Shown here: piece after piece, positions 10,501 to 24,600 of the stretch
How the letters are laid out: every line of letters begins with the position of its first letter
Position numbering within the stretch: the stretch's first letter is position 1
Program-made: the position numbers and the translations under genes
Assembly (NCBI RefSeq): GCF_028453695.1
Contig: NC_135772.1
Location: forward strand, 18,223,611-18,287,610
From: Augochlora pura
Taxonomy: Eukaryota > Arthropoda > Insecta > Hymenoptera > Halictidae
DNA: 64,000 nt
Direction: 5' to 3'
Notes under the pieces: model-generated
Seen by the model: only the letters and a program-made list of their open reading frames with translations
Told to the model about the DNA's origin: nothing
The model's database searches: none

Positions 10501-13118
10501 GTTTTCGAGGCATATCATAGAAGCCGTTGCTCGCGAAGTCAATGGGAACGGAGCGCGGCGCTCGCTCGAGGACAAGGCAATTCGAAAGCCAGCAGACCGT
10601 GTAACGCGTTCGAGTTACGTGGCGTTGCGTGGTAGCCCGGTTTGATTAAACCGAACGAAACAAGGGTCATCGTGGAAGCGTAAGAAATAATCCGGGCCCC
10701 GATCTGAAGCCCTGTAATTAAACGGCAGAACGGGGAACGGCGAATTTATCGCGATCCAAGGGGAAGCCGCCGCTGCAGCCGGGGAACGATCGCTCCTCGA
10801 TATTGGCAGAAGACGGCCGCCCCTCAAAATTTCTCCTCTCACCTTGTCAACCCAACCCTTTGCTCTGTTTAACCTGTTTTCCGACGTGCGTCGACTTTCA
10901 ATCCGTCGCCGCGAATTTATTATAATATAAATTTCAACATAAATTTTAGCATATTTATTGAGATATAGGAATTGTTATTTCGTCGTGACGAATTTATTTA
11001 TTATGAGACGGAAATGGTTACTTCTCCATGGAGAATATATTCGTGATAAATTTAGGATTGTCATTTCTTCATGACGTATATATTTATTGTAAGACAAAAA
11101 TTGCTATTTCGTCACGACGACTATATTTATTATAATACAAAAATTCCTCAATGACGGGTCTGTTATATATAAAATAAAAATCGTCATATCATTTATTCAC
11201 CAGAAATCGCCATTTCCATGTAACAAATATAAATACATATCACAAGATAAAAATTGCCATGATATAAAATAGACGTGGTTCACAGCGGAGCTGATAAACC
11301 AGCAGAAAGTAAACAATTTACCTCGGCACGGATAAAATCCTGCAGGTGTAGCAAGGTCCGTGGAAGGGACACGGTCTCAACGACCGTCGCGACCCTTGTT
11401 CGTCCTGCAGGATCGTGAAACCCTATCAGTGGTCTTAATTCGGCACTGGTTTCATTCGCATAAATAATTTCCCTCGGTCGTAGGATCCCATCCCGCGCGC
11501 AGCAACCCTTTGTCTTCCGCGTTAGAGGAGCCGTAGCCGGCAACGAGTGGCCATTTTAACCCCTTTTCCTCGCGAGACATAAATAATGATCGTCGCTAAT
11601 TTGGCCCCGGCGCAGCCCTTGGCCGCCGCCGCCGCCGTCGCCGCGCCTCGCCGGCGAGAACGTAAACCGCGCAATTATAATGCCACCACATTAGAATTTA
11701 TACCGCCGCCCGGCAACGGCCAGTCTCCTTCCGCAACCTTTTTCTAAAGCTTATGTCCTTAATCCAGTTGAAATATTTTTGCCCGCGGCGCCTCGGTGTA
11801 TCGGCTCTCGCGGATTTTCGTCAGCTCTTAAGCCATTTAATTAAGTCCCTTTCGTTGCACCCCCAAGAAGCTGAGACCGTAGGGTGGAAACACGACCGGT
11901 CGCTGACCGTTCGGTTCTCGTTTTGTTAACACGTGTTCGGATGCAGTCGAACGCTTCGATTTTGCGATATTGGATCTTTTGTGTGCAGTGCGCTTGTTTT
12001 ATGCATTTTTTGATATGGTTAAGACTTCAACCATCGGATATAGGAGATTATTTATATACGGACAAAATTGGAAACTAAGTATACAGTAATAAAGCTAATA
12101 AAGCTAAGTATAGTATTTAAGTAAAAATAGTATACAAGTAAGTTCCATTCGAATAAATTCCGCCATTTTTACTCATTCTTTTCTATTTCCACCCTCGCCT
12201 TAAAATTATTTTATGCTGTCTACAATACGTAAAAATGTATCAATTTTCAAACAAAAATACTCGTTTAAATAGTAACTTGTCCCGCGACGAATATATACGT
12301 CAAACAGAGAGGACAACCAGTAATACTTTACAACCACCATAAATGACAAAATCGTTACCACCCATATCAGAGCAACCATAAAGTCGACTTCGAATAATCA
12401 GGCATAAGATTCCGAATTAAAATTATCAGGAAGCAGGCCGACGACTCTTGTTTGCCCTCGCGCAGCAACGATCTCCAAACTACATCTCGGACCGAGAAGC
12501 GATTCACGTCCGATGGCGGCTTTCCTCCCCAGTCATCTCGCAAATATCGCGTTCGGCCGGCTCGCGGTTGGTTCGTTTCGATAACGGGCCGCGAGACATT
12601 TTTTTCTTCCTTCAAGAAATAAGTCTCTCGCCCGGGTAATTTATAAGGGCACCGTGACATTCCGTCTGGACTTTACAAGCGGGGCTTTATGACGCTGCGG
12701 CAAACAACGCCAACGGCTACAGATAAGTAGCTATCTTACCATGTTAAACATGTTATCCTAACGCGTTACAGACATGTCTACGCCGAACCACAGATAAGCA
12801 ACAAGTGTGCAGTTCACGTCGAGAGCCGTTTGGGAAAAGGCATTGTGTACTCGCCAGTCGTTAATTGTCCCCTGCCCCCCCCCCCCCACCCCCACGACCA
12901 TACTCTCTACCTGTGCAACCAAACCATCCCCACCCCCCCTGCTGCCACAGGCCACCGTCATCCCTGCGGACCGCCCTTTTTTTTCGGTCGAACCGCACCG
13001 AATATCGCCGCGACTACCGATATGGAACGACGTTTTAATCATCGAACGAGCGCCGAATCACCCCTCGCTAAAGTGACTGTTCTCTCTGTTCCTCCGCCGC
13101 GCTCGGTGTACCTTGCAC
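10501..13118. other. Long stretch without a supported gene
   Basis: A GC-balanced island (10500-10900), an AT-rich tract with recurring AAATT(G/T)(T/C)(C/T)ATTTCGTC phrases (10910-11270), an island with (GCC)n near 11625-11645, an AT tract (12060-12420), and poly-C at 12872-12888. No domain was recognised in any open frame. Confidence 0.4.
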
Positions 13119-13228
13119 TTTAACTCTTTCTCTCTCTCTCTGGATCTCTCAGTTTTTTTCTACGTCCCTCTATTTCTCCCCTCTCTCTTTCTCTTTTTCT
13201 CCCCTCTCTCTCACTCTCTCCCTACTCT

Positions 13229-13272
<44 letters not shown>

Positions 13273-13395
13273 ACTCTCGATCTCTCTTTCTCTGTCTCTC
13301 TACTCTCGACTGTCTCTCTCTCTCCATCACTCTCTCATCTCTCTCCATCTATACCTCACCGTCTCTCTCTTACTCTCTCTCTTCGTCTCTCTTTG
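13119..13395. repeat. CT-rich microsatellite tract
   Basis: About 275 bp of CTCTCT with short interruptions (CTACTCTCGACT recurs near 13222 and 13300). Ser/Leu frames across it are artefacts. Confidence 0.9.
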
Positions 13396-13537
13396 CGCGA
13401 ATATTTTCCGGTATTGAATGGAGCGAGTTTCGACGGTGAACCGATCGTTTTCAGCGGAAATCCATTACCCATACGGTCTATCGCTCGCCGAGCCGCGCTC
13501 CACCCGGCCACTCGTGCCGTCGGTTTTTCTTTCCGAG
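13396..13537 (+). other. Possible exon ending at a consensus donor
   Basis: Sequence after the CT tract runs to CCGAG|GTAAGTG, a near-perfect donor at 13537/13538. The frame before it is open but has no recognisable domain. It could be a 5' UTR or a short coding exon. Evidence is weak. Confidence 0.2.
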
Positions 13538-16500
13538 GTAAGTGGAAAATGAGCATCCTCGAGGTAATTGCAAACCGCGATCAGATCCCATTTTGCTCAT
13601 TCTTCCGGGCAGACGCGAAGGGACGGATATAATCAGTCGACGAACCCTGGGCCCGCACGCCAGAAAACGAACGCCCGGGCTTCATGCTAAATAGCCGGCG
13701 AAAAGGGGTGGAGGATATAACGCATCGGCTCTCGAGCATTGGGGAATCGCTTTTGGCTGCAACGCGTTTTCGATGGTGCTGCGTTGCGGATAATTATCGG
13801 GCGGAAAAAATTGTGATCTTCGTTGATGTTTATTTGGGGTGATTAGTGTTTTGTAATTTCATTTGTTTTTAATGAAAAAGAAATGAAACGCTGCGTTTTC
13901 TTAGCATTTTTCTTTTCTTATACTCAGACGATGTTTTAAACTAAATATCGACTACTATAAATGACATTATAAACATCATTAGCAATTCAAAAATATTCCA
14001 TGTATCTCATAAATCTCAAAAAATATTAATAAATCCAATAAAAATGCGTTGCATTTACAGTGTCTGATTGCATCGGTGAAAAGAATAATAAATTTCGCCG
14101 AAAGAATTAATCCTAAATTCGACCAAGCTCGAAAGGGTTAACTCGACCGATTCTAGACACATTTGGCATGCTGTTGGACAGAAGGTCGCGGGAAAGGTGG
14201 CCGGCGCGTGTACAGAGGAAGGAGTGAATACGTGAGAACAAGGGAAACGGTGGAACGATCGCTCGGAAACCCTCGAAAAGCAGTATTTCACGGGAATGGC
14301 CGATGAAGCCTCCTTATGGTCAGCAAATATAATAAAGTCGGGGTCCATATATCCGCGCTTATGGTCTCGCCGGTGGCGGAGACCCCAAGAAGAAGGCAAC
14401 GCGTGCCGCAGCCCCCTTGCGGCCGCCGAAGAAAAGGAAGGGCGAGAGAGAGAGAGACGCGCACACCCGGGGATCGTCATATTTTCTGATTTTCCGCCAA
14501 TAAACCCCATTACTATTTATCAGGCTAATGCGTCCTTATAACTCCCATTAACAACAATCTATACAGTCTCACGCATTAGTAGCCGGAGTACGCGTGTAAC
14601 CCTGCGCGGGAGGGGGGTGGGATTTATTATTTCCCGCCGCGCGCCGAGGAACCGTTCTTCTTAATTGCGTGTAACTTTATGCTACCGGGACGCCGATAGG
14701 GGGCGAATCCTTTCGCTGGACAATGCTCCCGGCTTTATGGGACTTGTATAGATTAGGCTGACGACCATGGAACTCAGCCGATGGGCTCGTCCGTGGCGAT
14801 GGCGGATAATAAAAGAAGGCGAGGAACGCTATACTTAGATATTTTTTTTTGTGATCGCGAGATTTTTGTTTGAATGTATAGTATATACTTAAGGTATAGC
14901 TATAGTATATGTAGTTGTTTGAAGGCAAAGTACAGGGTTTTTAAAAAGTGTTTTTAAGATGTTTTATGAAAATTAGAGTATGTTCATTGGTATGAAATTC
15001 GAGTCAAGAATTGTTAATAAAAACTACTAATTCTTAATTAAATAAAAAATTGTCCTTTAACCATTTTAACAGGTTGACTATAATATATATTTATTCTTAA
15101 ATCCTTTTGACTTTGTCACCATTTTATACTACCACTAAATTTCGCCTAATTATGTATATTAAAATTATCTTTGTCTCAATGAAAAATCCTATCGCCTGAA
15201 CAATCTACAAAACCTTTATTTTAATAAATAATTAATTTGAAAACAAAGCGTCTAAAATCGTAGATATATATCTGGTACCTTTATAAAAATTATGAAGATC
15301 CTAAAAAACCTAAGAAACCCAAAGAACCTAACTATAAAAATCCCAAACATAACCTCAACCTAAAACAACGAACGTCAACTCTTTTTTCATACTCCAAAAC
15401 CGCGTCGAAGCTTTTCAGAGCAATCGCGATATTGGTAGGCGCGAAGGAGACATAATCAGGAATGGTGGTTAACACGTCGAATCGGAAAATTGTCGCAGGA
15501 ACGCAAGGCTGTCAATGATCAGGGCTGCGAGCAATTCGTGATATTTCTAGTGTGTAATGCCCGGCAATACGCGCGGCGTTAAATCAAATCCAATTTCAGC
15601 TCTTACGCGTCGCGCGCTGCGGCATGGAGAGAGAGTAGCACCTGACAAACTCATTGGTCTGACAAATTGAATCATTCGCTGTTCAATCGTTCCGCAAGCG
15701 CGCGCGCGCGGTGCGTGCGCGTACGGCCCACGATCATCGAACCTCTGTCGCGACGTACCCTCGTGCCCCGCAGCCTGCCGATTGCTATAACATCCGCGAT
15801 ACACCGGTGGCTCACTTTGTCTTCCGTTCGCAGTTCGTTCGACGCCCTGCTTGCGTGCGATTTGTCTTCGCGCAAACAAATCCCATAAAAGATACGAATG
15901 AACCCCGTAAAAGGTTCGAACAATAATTATATCGAGAATTGAGAAAATTTTAAAATAGAGAAAAGAATATATCTATGTCTACTTTGATGTCAAGATGAAA
16001 TAAGAATAGTTTAAAGAATATTGTGCAGGATCTAGAATCGTGTTTAATAAATCTTAATAAATCTTAATAAATATCTAGTTTTAAAAAATGGCTACAAAAG
16101 TGTTTTTATGTAGAGGAAATAAGGTTCGAAGTAGGAGTTAACTTTTTCTTTAATAATTTTACTGATCCAAAGGGATGAATTTTTTAATTTTCTAAATTTT
16201 ATTTTTAATTGTATTATATTGTTACGAGCGGTTGAAATTGGGAGTCTTTTGAGAGTCCTGATGTAAAGACAACAACGTCTGCCATAAATCAACACAGCCA
16301 AAATTATAATCGAGCACCTACCCCGAAATCTGCGACCATTAACAATAATACCACCGCGAACAATGCGCGCCCCAAACTCAAAGAACTCCAAAACGTACGT
16401 CCTCGTTTACTCTTGCCGATAAAAATTGCCTCGCCGTCGTGTGCATCGGGCGCAAGGTGCACTTCCGACTCGAAGGAACTCCCAGTAACCGGGTTATCGC

Positions 16501-16965
16501 CGGTTTATTTCGTACACCGATCGGAGGAAGTGCGGCCGACGCGTGCAACACGCGGACAATGCCGGGCGCGCTCGTCGCCGCGTCGCCCGGAGAGATACAA
16601 TGCTAGTCAATAATGCGTGTGATTTGTGCAATAGGCGCCTATTGCACGTGCACCCGGTGCCGTTGCAATTCGACGCACCGAAATCGTTCCACCTCGGAAC
16701 ATCACCGAATGCACATGTGCGCCCGCTGCGATATCCGGGCACGGGCTTGCATATCGCGCCGCGCGCGTCCTCCGCGTTACGCGCATTTGTGCTCGTCATT
16801 ACGCGCAACGCTTGCCCGATAGCCTAAGCGTTGCGTCGCCGGATCAATTTGCCCGCGATCGTGCTGTTTAGACTGTAGGTACATACATCGGTCGATTTGA
16901 TGCAGTATCGAGAAAAATTGCGATCGAAGCTATGCAGTATTAAAACGTTGCGAACGTCCCTATTG
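13538..16965. other. Long stretch without a supported gene
   Basis: AT-rich tracts at 13800-14127, 14820-15380 and 15920-16330 alternate with GC islands at 14150-14800, 15400-15900 and 16400-16860. The GC islands carry overlapping frames on both strands with no recognisable family. Confidence 0.4.
14128..14141. mobile_element. Short MITE-terminus-like motif
   Basis: CTCGAAAGGGTTAA sits exactly where an AT-rich tract (13830-14127) gives way to GC-rich sequence. Similar short remnants with TTAACCCTTTCG occur at 17819-17831 and 18831-18842, also at composition boundaries. Confidence 0.35.
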
Positions 16966-17046
16966 GAAAATCCTATATTACATGGAAATACTAGAAGCCA
17001 GAAAAATGATTTTCAATTTCCAATGGCTTCGAGCGCAAAGGGTTAA
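16966..17046. mobile_element. Partial MITE copy, one end
   Basis: It ends GGCTTCGAGCGCAAAGGGTTAA (17025-17046). The preceding AGAAGCCAGAAAAATGATTTT matches the right arm of the 63238 element (AGAAGCCAGAAAAATTATTTT). The other end is missing. Confidence 0.65.
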
Positions 17047-18152
17047 TAAATAGAAAAATCTGCTAGCGTTATTTCGACTGGGACATCTTCGGCGCGAGAG
17101 ATTGACAGAGAGGGGGGTGGGGGGAGCCACACCTCCTGATCCAATTCCGCGGACAGAATCGCACGGCGAGGCGGATCGAGCGCAGGATACCGAGGCGTCC
17201 ACCGTGTGACACGATCACACGGTGTGTGACGTGTGAAATGGTGCGCGGGGGTTCCCTCCTATAATTATATGTATCCTCTCTCCGCCGCCTGTCCCCCGTT
17301 CGCCGATGCCGGGACACGATCGACGTTGAAACCGGGCACGAGCCCGGGCGCGAAACGCGGAGAGAGAGTGCATTGATGCAACCGGCCACCTCCGGTGCAC
17401 CGTGTGTGCAATGTGCATCGCCCGCCGTCGACCGTCGTGTCCGCTTCACTCCTCCCCTCTCTCTCTCTCTCGCTCTCTCGCCCCTGTGTGTTCGTCCGCG
17501 CGCCTGCCCTACCGGGGCCCCACGGATGACTGGTCCATCGTTTCGACCGACAGCACAATCGAGATGATTGCGTCACATTCCTGTAAAATTGACTCTCTCC
17601 CGGATTAGCGGACGTTTGCTCGATCGTCGGGGATTGATTTTCTAACAATTAAACGGACTTCATTACCGTGCACGAGTGTTAGGGATCGGAGCATCGATAT
17701 TCTTTGTGACACGGATAGGCCTAGACGGTTTTTTTGAGCTTCGGACTCTTGGATAAGAGATGGTATGCAATTTAGATTCAAAGTAATTTTCCTGATGAGA
17801 GAGGGCATAGTTTAGTGCTTAACCCTTTCGGTACAAGTATCGGATATATACAAGTAAAAATCAAATTATTCTGAATATTCGACGTTCACAATTATTTTGA
17901 ATTTTATTGACTCTCCACGTAATCGACTCGTGGCAATACACGTCTAATTTACAATACCGTAATTATTTTAATTTCACCTGTATTTATAATTTATTTATGA
18001 CTAGGCTTCGAAACCGATCTCCGCGAAGTAAATCAGCTGGCATCAGCATCGCGATAAATTAACCGAGTTATCGCTCTTTTATAGTTCATCCTGATCGTCC
18101 ACCTGGGTATCGATAAATGTTACCGGCTGTTTTATTTAACCACTACCAAAAG

Positions 18153-18184
<32 letters not shown>

Positions 18185-20558
18185 GGAGACGAAAAATCGT
18201 GGACGCCGGGTTTATAAAATAATCGCCGGGAATTCGCATAAAGATGCCAGCGCGGGCGATGCTGTTAATGTGGTAGGTCGTTGAATTGAGAATGAAAACA
18301 CGGGTGTCCGTGAACTGATCCGGTTAACGAGAAGCATGTCACGGGCGTGCCGTCGTAAAGACGGCGGGAGGTTCGACGCGAGTAAATAAACTTTCCCCCC
18401 TCGGGAGCTTCGGGAACTCTTCTTCGTAAGAAAACACGGCCGGGTGTGTCTGTCTGCTGCCTGCCTGCCTGCTACCGGCCCAGGGATCGACGATGGATCG
18501 AGTGCCCTTCGAGTGCTCGAACAGAAGGAGGAGGAAGAGGGTTTCGAGCGGAAGCCCGGGATCGCAGGTCGAACACTTCTGAACGGATTTAGGCAGGAAA
18601 AGCCGTCTTCCAGATAACGTTTGCTGGAAGAACGCAGACGTTGACGAGACTGGCGCCAGTCGATCCAAGGATCTATGCTATGGGTATTCTATGGGATCTG
18701 TGGATTGGGGAAGTGGCCACTTGGAAACGACCACCGTGAATCTTTTCTTGTGTTTGGTAATCATTGACTGGTTCGATGACGGACGAGTCTCTGTGGTCAT
18801 TTGGATTTTGCGGAGTTTGAGGCTTTGATTTTAACCCTTTCGTTAGGGGTGTCGACTATAGTTGGCATATGATATTATTTAAATATGATGTACATAATAT
18901 TAATATATTAAATATGATATACATAGTATAATACAATGCGATACAATAGAATATATAACATGAAAATACACTAAAATTCAATACAATAAAATATAATAAA
19001 GTATTCTACTTAAAAAATTATTCTAAAAAATTTTTTCTGTAGAATCATGTCACTTAAACGAATTTTCTGTTCAGTATTGAATTTTCAAGATCTGTGTTTA
19101 TTTAATTCTTCGATATGTTACTATTTTAATAAAGACACCTATTAACATTTTAATTCAACATTGTTCTCACCAATCGTGTTAAAAAAACATCTTTAACCAT
19201 TTCAACGTATTACCCTTTCCTAAAAAATCCACTATCAATAAATATTTTCCAGATAGTTCCACTATGAATAAATATTTTCGCGTCGACTGTTCGCCATTCC
19301 CTAAAACAATTATAAAATTAATTTGCTGAAACTACGTACAGCAAAGAATGATCAATAGAAACAGCGTCGAGGAAGGACGTCAAGAGAGGTACAACGGAAC
19401 GTCGATGACGTTGACGTGATTCGGTGGGGATGTTTGACAGGCCCGAAAGGGATGTAATTCCAGCGGGATTGAATATTTAATATGAAGTGGTTTCGTCCCG
19501 AAAATCCGAAGAAGCACACGCAGATCAGGCGCCCGCGGTAGGAGGAGAAGGAACCTAGAGGTAGGAGGAGGGGGTTAAGTCGAAGTCAAGAGTCGCCCCA
19601 ACCTGTCTGGGACGAGAGACAGGGGGCTCCGGGTGGGAACTTAAGAAAACTACCAGCCCCTTCGCGGATGCTTCGAGTGGGCTCCGGCTTTCGATCCTGC
19701 CCGTGTGTTTACACGAGATCGCGTACACTCGATACAACCCCTTTTGCCGAACTAGATGATGTTTGTTCAATGTCCCCACCACCACCACCGCCATCCCGGG
19801 GACCCTTCCGCCAGAATAGAACGTCGATTCATCGCATCTGAACGGCTTCGAGAGCCTAAACAAATGGAATTAACGTGTTGCGTCTGCTAAAACTGCTCGC
19901 CGCCTTCTTCTCTGCGCCGTCGTCGCGAAACACTCGATCCTATTATTCGACGATTCACCGAGTGTATCTGTCTATAATGGCGACTTCGATCGTCGATTTT
20001 ATTCGAGATGAAATATTAAATTTGTTGCAGAAAAAATATTAAATTATTGCAGATAAGATATTAAACTTGTTGCAAGAGTATTAATATTTTTTAAGGGTGC
20101 ATTTTGGATTGAATTTTGCTTATTTGGACGAGGCAGTTTTTAATAATAATTAAAGAATACTGTTGCAATACTTTCACTGGATTAATATTATTAACAGTAA
20201 AAATACAGTCTTAACTGCCTACTATTTTATGTAATTAATGAAGAAAATTTTTATTTTGTGTAAAGATATAAAAAAAGGGTAGTAATAAGTGCTGGTTGCA
20301 ACTTCTTTGAAATCCTTGCAGACAGCGCTTTAATTTTTCTTTTAATTAAATATATACCATGACAGCTCAAAATGCAACAAATTTTTTATTTTAAAATAGC
20401 TAGAATAATACTTTCTCTCTTTTTAAAATAATATAGCGTAGCAACTTTTTAAAAATAATATAAATTTCCTGAAACATGCATAAAACATATTCCTTTAATA
20501 GAATTTGTAATAATTTAAATTCGTCACTTCTTTCGAGGACCAAAATGGCAACTTTTAC
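17047..20558. other. Long stretch without a supported gene
   Basis: GC island 17060-17640; AT-rich from 17820 after a TTAACCCTTTCG motif; (GA)n at 18165-18185; GC island 18210-18830; AT-rich 18840-19340; island 19350-19990; AT-rich 20000-20540. No exon was recognised. Confidence 0.4.
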
Positions 20559-21431
20559 TTAGCCATTTTTCCCATCCTTTTTCGCCAATATGACATTTTT
20601 AATTCGTCGATACTGAAGCACCGCTCCGAAGTACATACCATTTACATGGACAGATCGGCGTGAACGGAGTCGATGAATGGAAGCCGGAAAAATCAAGAGA
20701 TCGCCGTTATTGGCGGTGACGTTCATTGCCGCGTGCAAATAACGGTCGGGAACACGATGCTCGCGGAACCGCATCGAGAATAACCAACGCCCCCGTCCGG
20801 GGAGCCAAATTATTGATAATCTCATCAATATTCGCGTTATTGTCAGGCGCACAACGCCAATAATTAACGGGCAATTGTACGTGTGCAGTATAGCCGAGGT
20901 ATCGATACAACGGGCGGGGGGGAGGTGAAGGGCGGTGGAGGTGGAGGGCCGATCTGCAACACATGTCGGCTCTATTAATAACACCGCGTGCCCGGTGCTA
21001 TCGATACCTCGCGCTAATTCATCGGAAAACGGATTTGCAGGTCCTGGTGTCGCATTTGCATCGGGGCAAACGCGGAGAAGAGTATTTAATTGCCGGGTGA
21101 TAACTTGTCGCTAATTGAAACGTCACGCGTCGGAGCGGCCGCGGAATAATATACACCGTGTGACCCCGCGAGAAGAACCTGACAAATGTCTACGGTGCGC
21201 GTTTCACCTATTAATTAGGCCTCGTCAAACGTGTCCTATTGTGCTTCAAGCCTATCCGTTGCGAGGTCTAATCGACTATGTGAACATTTACGGAACTGTA
21301 CCGTTGCAATATTTATTATTTTACGAATCTCAAGTGGCTTGGTTTGAAAATTAATATTACTCGCAGCGGTCGATTATTTAACCCTTAATAGGTCCGTGTA
21401 GCTTTCAGGTTACAAAGCAATATATCGTCAT
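20559..21431. other. Noncoding island with clustered homeodomain/POU-type sites
   Basis: Balanced sequence rich in ATTA/TAAT cores (e.g. 20809-20865), with an octamer ATTTGCAT at 21054-21061. Another octamer is at 23537-23544. It resembles insect cis-regulatory DNA in texture only; no conservation data are available. Confidence 0.2.
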
Positions 21432-21638
21432 TTAACCCTTCGCACTCGAAGCCATTTTTACTGTAATTCTAAAATAATTTTTCTGACATACAGCATTTTC
21501 GTTTTATATGATAAAATGTTTTTTACGCGCATGAAATTGAATCTTGTAATTCATAAAGTAACAGTTATACCTTTAAAAATTATTGTGGAATGTACCGTAA
21601 CAATCTTAGTGATGCCCCATTCGAGTGCAAAGGATTAA
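21432..21638. mobile_element. Full-length 207-bp TTAA-ended MITE (piggyBac-like ends)
   Basis: The left end is TTAA followed by CCCTTCGCACTCGAAGCC. The right end is the inverted form TTCGAGTGCAAAGGA followed by TTAA. There is no coding capacity. The left subterminal part (ACTGTAATTCTAAAATAATTTTTCTG) matches the inverted copy at 8330-8499 and the end of the copy at 63238-63453. TTAA targets with CCC…GGG termini are a hallmark of the piggyBac superfamily; assignment of this family to piggyBac is inference. Confidence 0.75.
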
Positions 21639-24600
21639 TAATTTTAAATTTTTCACAAAAGATGGTGCATATCTCTCGATTATATAAGGTGTCTGAGAGA
21701 TCACCAATAACAATATTCATGATGGTTTTCAGCACCATTAACCAGAAATATCAAAGTAAATGCTATCTATAGTGAAACCTATCGAACAAAGGGAATCCAG
21801 GAGAAAACTTGGAAAACAGAAAGAGAGAGAGAGAGCGACGGAATTGTGTCTATCATCGCGTCGCGTCGCTCTAATCGTAGTAAGGGCACCGCGATTGCGA
21901 CAAATTAATCCGTTTCCAATTAGACAGTCCTTTATAAAGCGGCGTCGCTTTCCAGGCTGCGTTTAATGGCCTGAATGGGTATCCCCGAAACGTTAAGCCC
22001 GGTGGCTTGCGTAGGAGGGAGGGAGAGGGGGAGAGGGTTCGCGAGCGTGTCTCGTCGCTTTCCCGGGGTCGCGGGCGCAAAAAGGCGCGCCCCGGCCTTC
22101 GAACCGGTTCGCATTAGTAATTTACCGGCTGCTGCTAGAAATGATACGTTCAATTCCGCGGCTGAATTAATAAACACAAATAAAGAGAGAGGACGACCTC
22201 GCGCCGACTAATAACGTATTTAAACCCGGCGCTGGCTTGCGGCCGTGCGCGTCGGAACGGAGAGACGAGAGCGAGGAACGCGCGCGCGCGCGAGCGCGAA
22301 CGTCTATGCCCGGTTCATTAAAATTTACCTTATAAACCGGCACCGTCGTCGTCGTCGTTGACTTCGTCGACGACGGCGCACACAACGAGCCTCGCGATAA
22401 AGCAACGTTCAAACACCGTGTCGCCAAGACGCCGCGCGAAAGAACCGTTCGCCGTTTATTATGCGCTCGAACGACCATCGATCATTCGACGCAGTCTCTT
22501 GCACGGAGCTTCGGTGGGACTCGGTAATCTCGGCCCGTGTTCCCTCTTATTATCGCTTTTGGCTATCTCTCGAGATCGACGGCGCTCCGCAAATATTGGA
22601 TCTGGTTTATCGTTCGCGAAGTGTTTATCGAGGGACGCTGAACTGACGCGAGAGAGAGAGAGAGAGAGATCCGCGCTGATTCTTTTCAGAGTTCCGAGAC
22701 ACTGATGTGATGACCGAGCAGCACTGTGTACCATGCTTTCTGTTGGACAGAAGCGGCTTGTAAATGACTGTGATAAAATTATAATAATTAGAGTAAGTCA
22801 CATTTTCTTTTATTGCGAGAAATGGAGACAATTATTATTTATTAATACGAGTTTTATTTATTGGCGAAGATTATTAGTGAAACCATTTAGAGTTAAGTCA
22901 GTGGACTTGTAACGGACTCAAATATTAATAGAGACTCAGAAGATCCATATTAAAAATTTATTAATTTTTTACTTAACCCCACTTTATTCCATAACAAGAA
23001 ATCTTCGAGTTATTTCGACTGTACTTTGCTCAAACGTCTCAGCCATGAAAGTAAAACTAAAACAATTAATAAATTCAAGGTAAATATAGAAAGCACAGAA
23101 AGATGGATAATCAGAGAAAGAGAGAACTGTAGGGAAATTCGGGTTTCCGCAAAAGCGTGCCGTTTTCGAATCGGAGATCTAAGGACACCGTGCGCGCGAG
23201 TAGTCCAACGGGGGCCCGTGGCCGACGCCCGGTACAGCCTGGTTCGCGGATAAATCAAAAGTATGAAATGCTGCCGGCAGAATTTCGGCATATTTATGGC
23301 GGTGGCAATTCAATGATACACATTCCCGGTCGCGCGTAATAGTCAATATTTCCATCAGAAGCATACCTACCGGCTTCACGCCCACGCGGACGAATTGGCG
23401 GCGCGGCGGCGGCCCGACGCGGTGCTTTATGAGAGTTCAGGACGCATTTGACAGCCCGCGCGATGGGCCCCGGCTAGTTGTTGCTATTTATTCGCGCATT
23501 ACATTACTCTGTTACCGAGTCGAGTGTCACCAGCTAATTTGCATTATAAGTGCCGCTGATGTTATCATCGCTTCGCTTATACGTTATGGCGTCGCTGACG
23601 GATCATCAGCGCGTGCTGGCCATCGTGTACCCGTTGCGCGGACCACACGGCCCGAATGGACCGAGCGAAAAGTGTTCCGTGCCTGTGAAGGAGCGTTGTT
23701 CCACGGATTTCAGAGCCCACGGTCCACCCCCGACCCACCCCCTTTCCGCGACGGCCGCGCTCGATCGTCGACGGGCGAATGTCCGCAACGATGACGATCG
23801 ACGGTGACGCGAAATGACGGGGGCTTTTGGCGAGTTTGGAGGTATTTAACCCTTTGCACTTTGCTGTCCCTTTAGGAGACATCGTTTCCTCTCAGGGGAC
23901 ATTAATATTAGCAAATTTCTAGGTTACGTCAATAATCAATAAAAGTTAGTTTTATTGCGAAAAATTAACTTATTACACCACACTATACAGTATATCGTGC
24001 AATATAAAGAATTTTGGAAGAAGAACACCAATTGCATTTGATAATTTGAAAAAATTGTAGATAGAATTAATTAATATTTACGTTATTAGGTATTGCGTAA
24101 TAGAGTATTCAAATCTACTAACATTTTTACGTTTCTGTAAAATTAGAATTTGACAATATTTACTTCATATTTTATTAAATTCGTCGCGTCGTTATTTGGA
24201 GCAACCTGTACCGCATTCACCCGCAAGATTTCCACCGCTAAATGAAAAAAGGGAACAAAAGTACCTCCGCGCAATAATTTCCTGAGATCGGGAACACTAT
24301 TGGCAGCCTCACAAAAGGCGCTCCCGTACCATTGGAAGATTTTTCCGGCCGGCGAGTAGCACGGGGCGAGAGGGGCGAAGGCATCGCCATCAATGTTAAA
24401 AAGTTCTTTTAGCCCCCGATAAAGCACGATCATTTCGACCGTAGGCGTTTTCCCAATGTATCCGCACGGTGCACGGTACCGCGGGAATATGAGGGATTTG
24501 AATGGGGCCGTGGTACACGGAAACCGGCGCGGGGATGGTATCCTTGCTGATTTTCGGACGAGCCTCTGGGTCTCCTCCACGCGGGCGCGGAGCACGGGCA

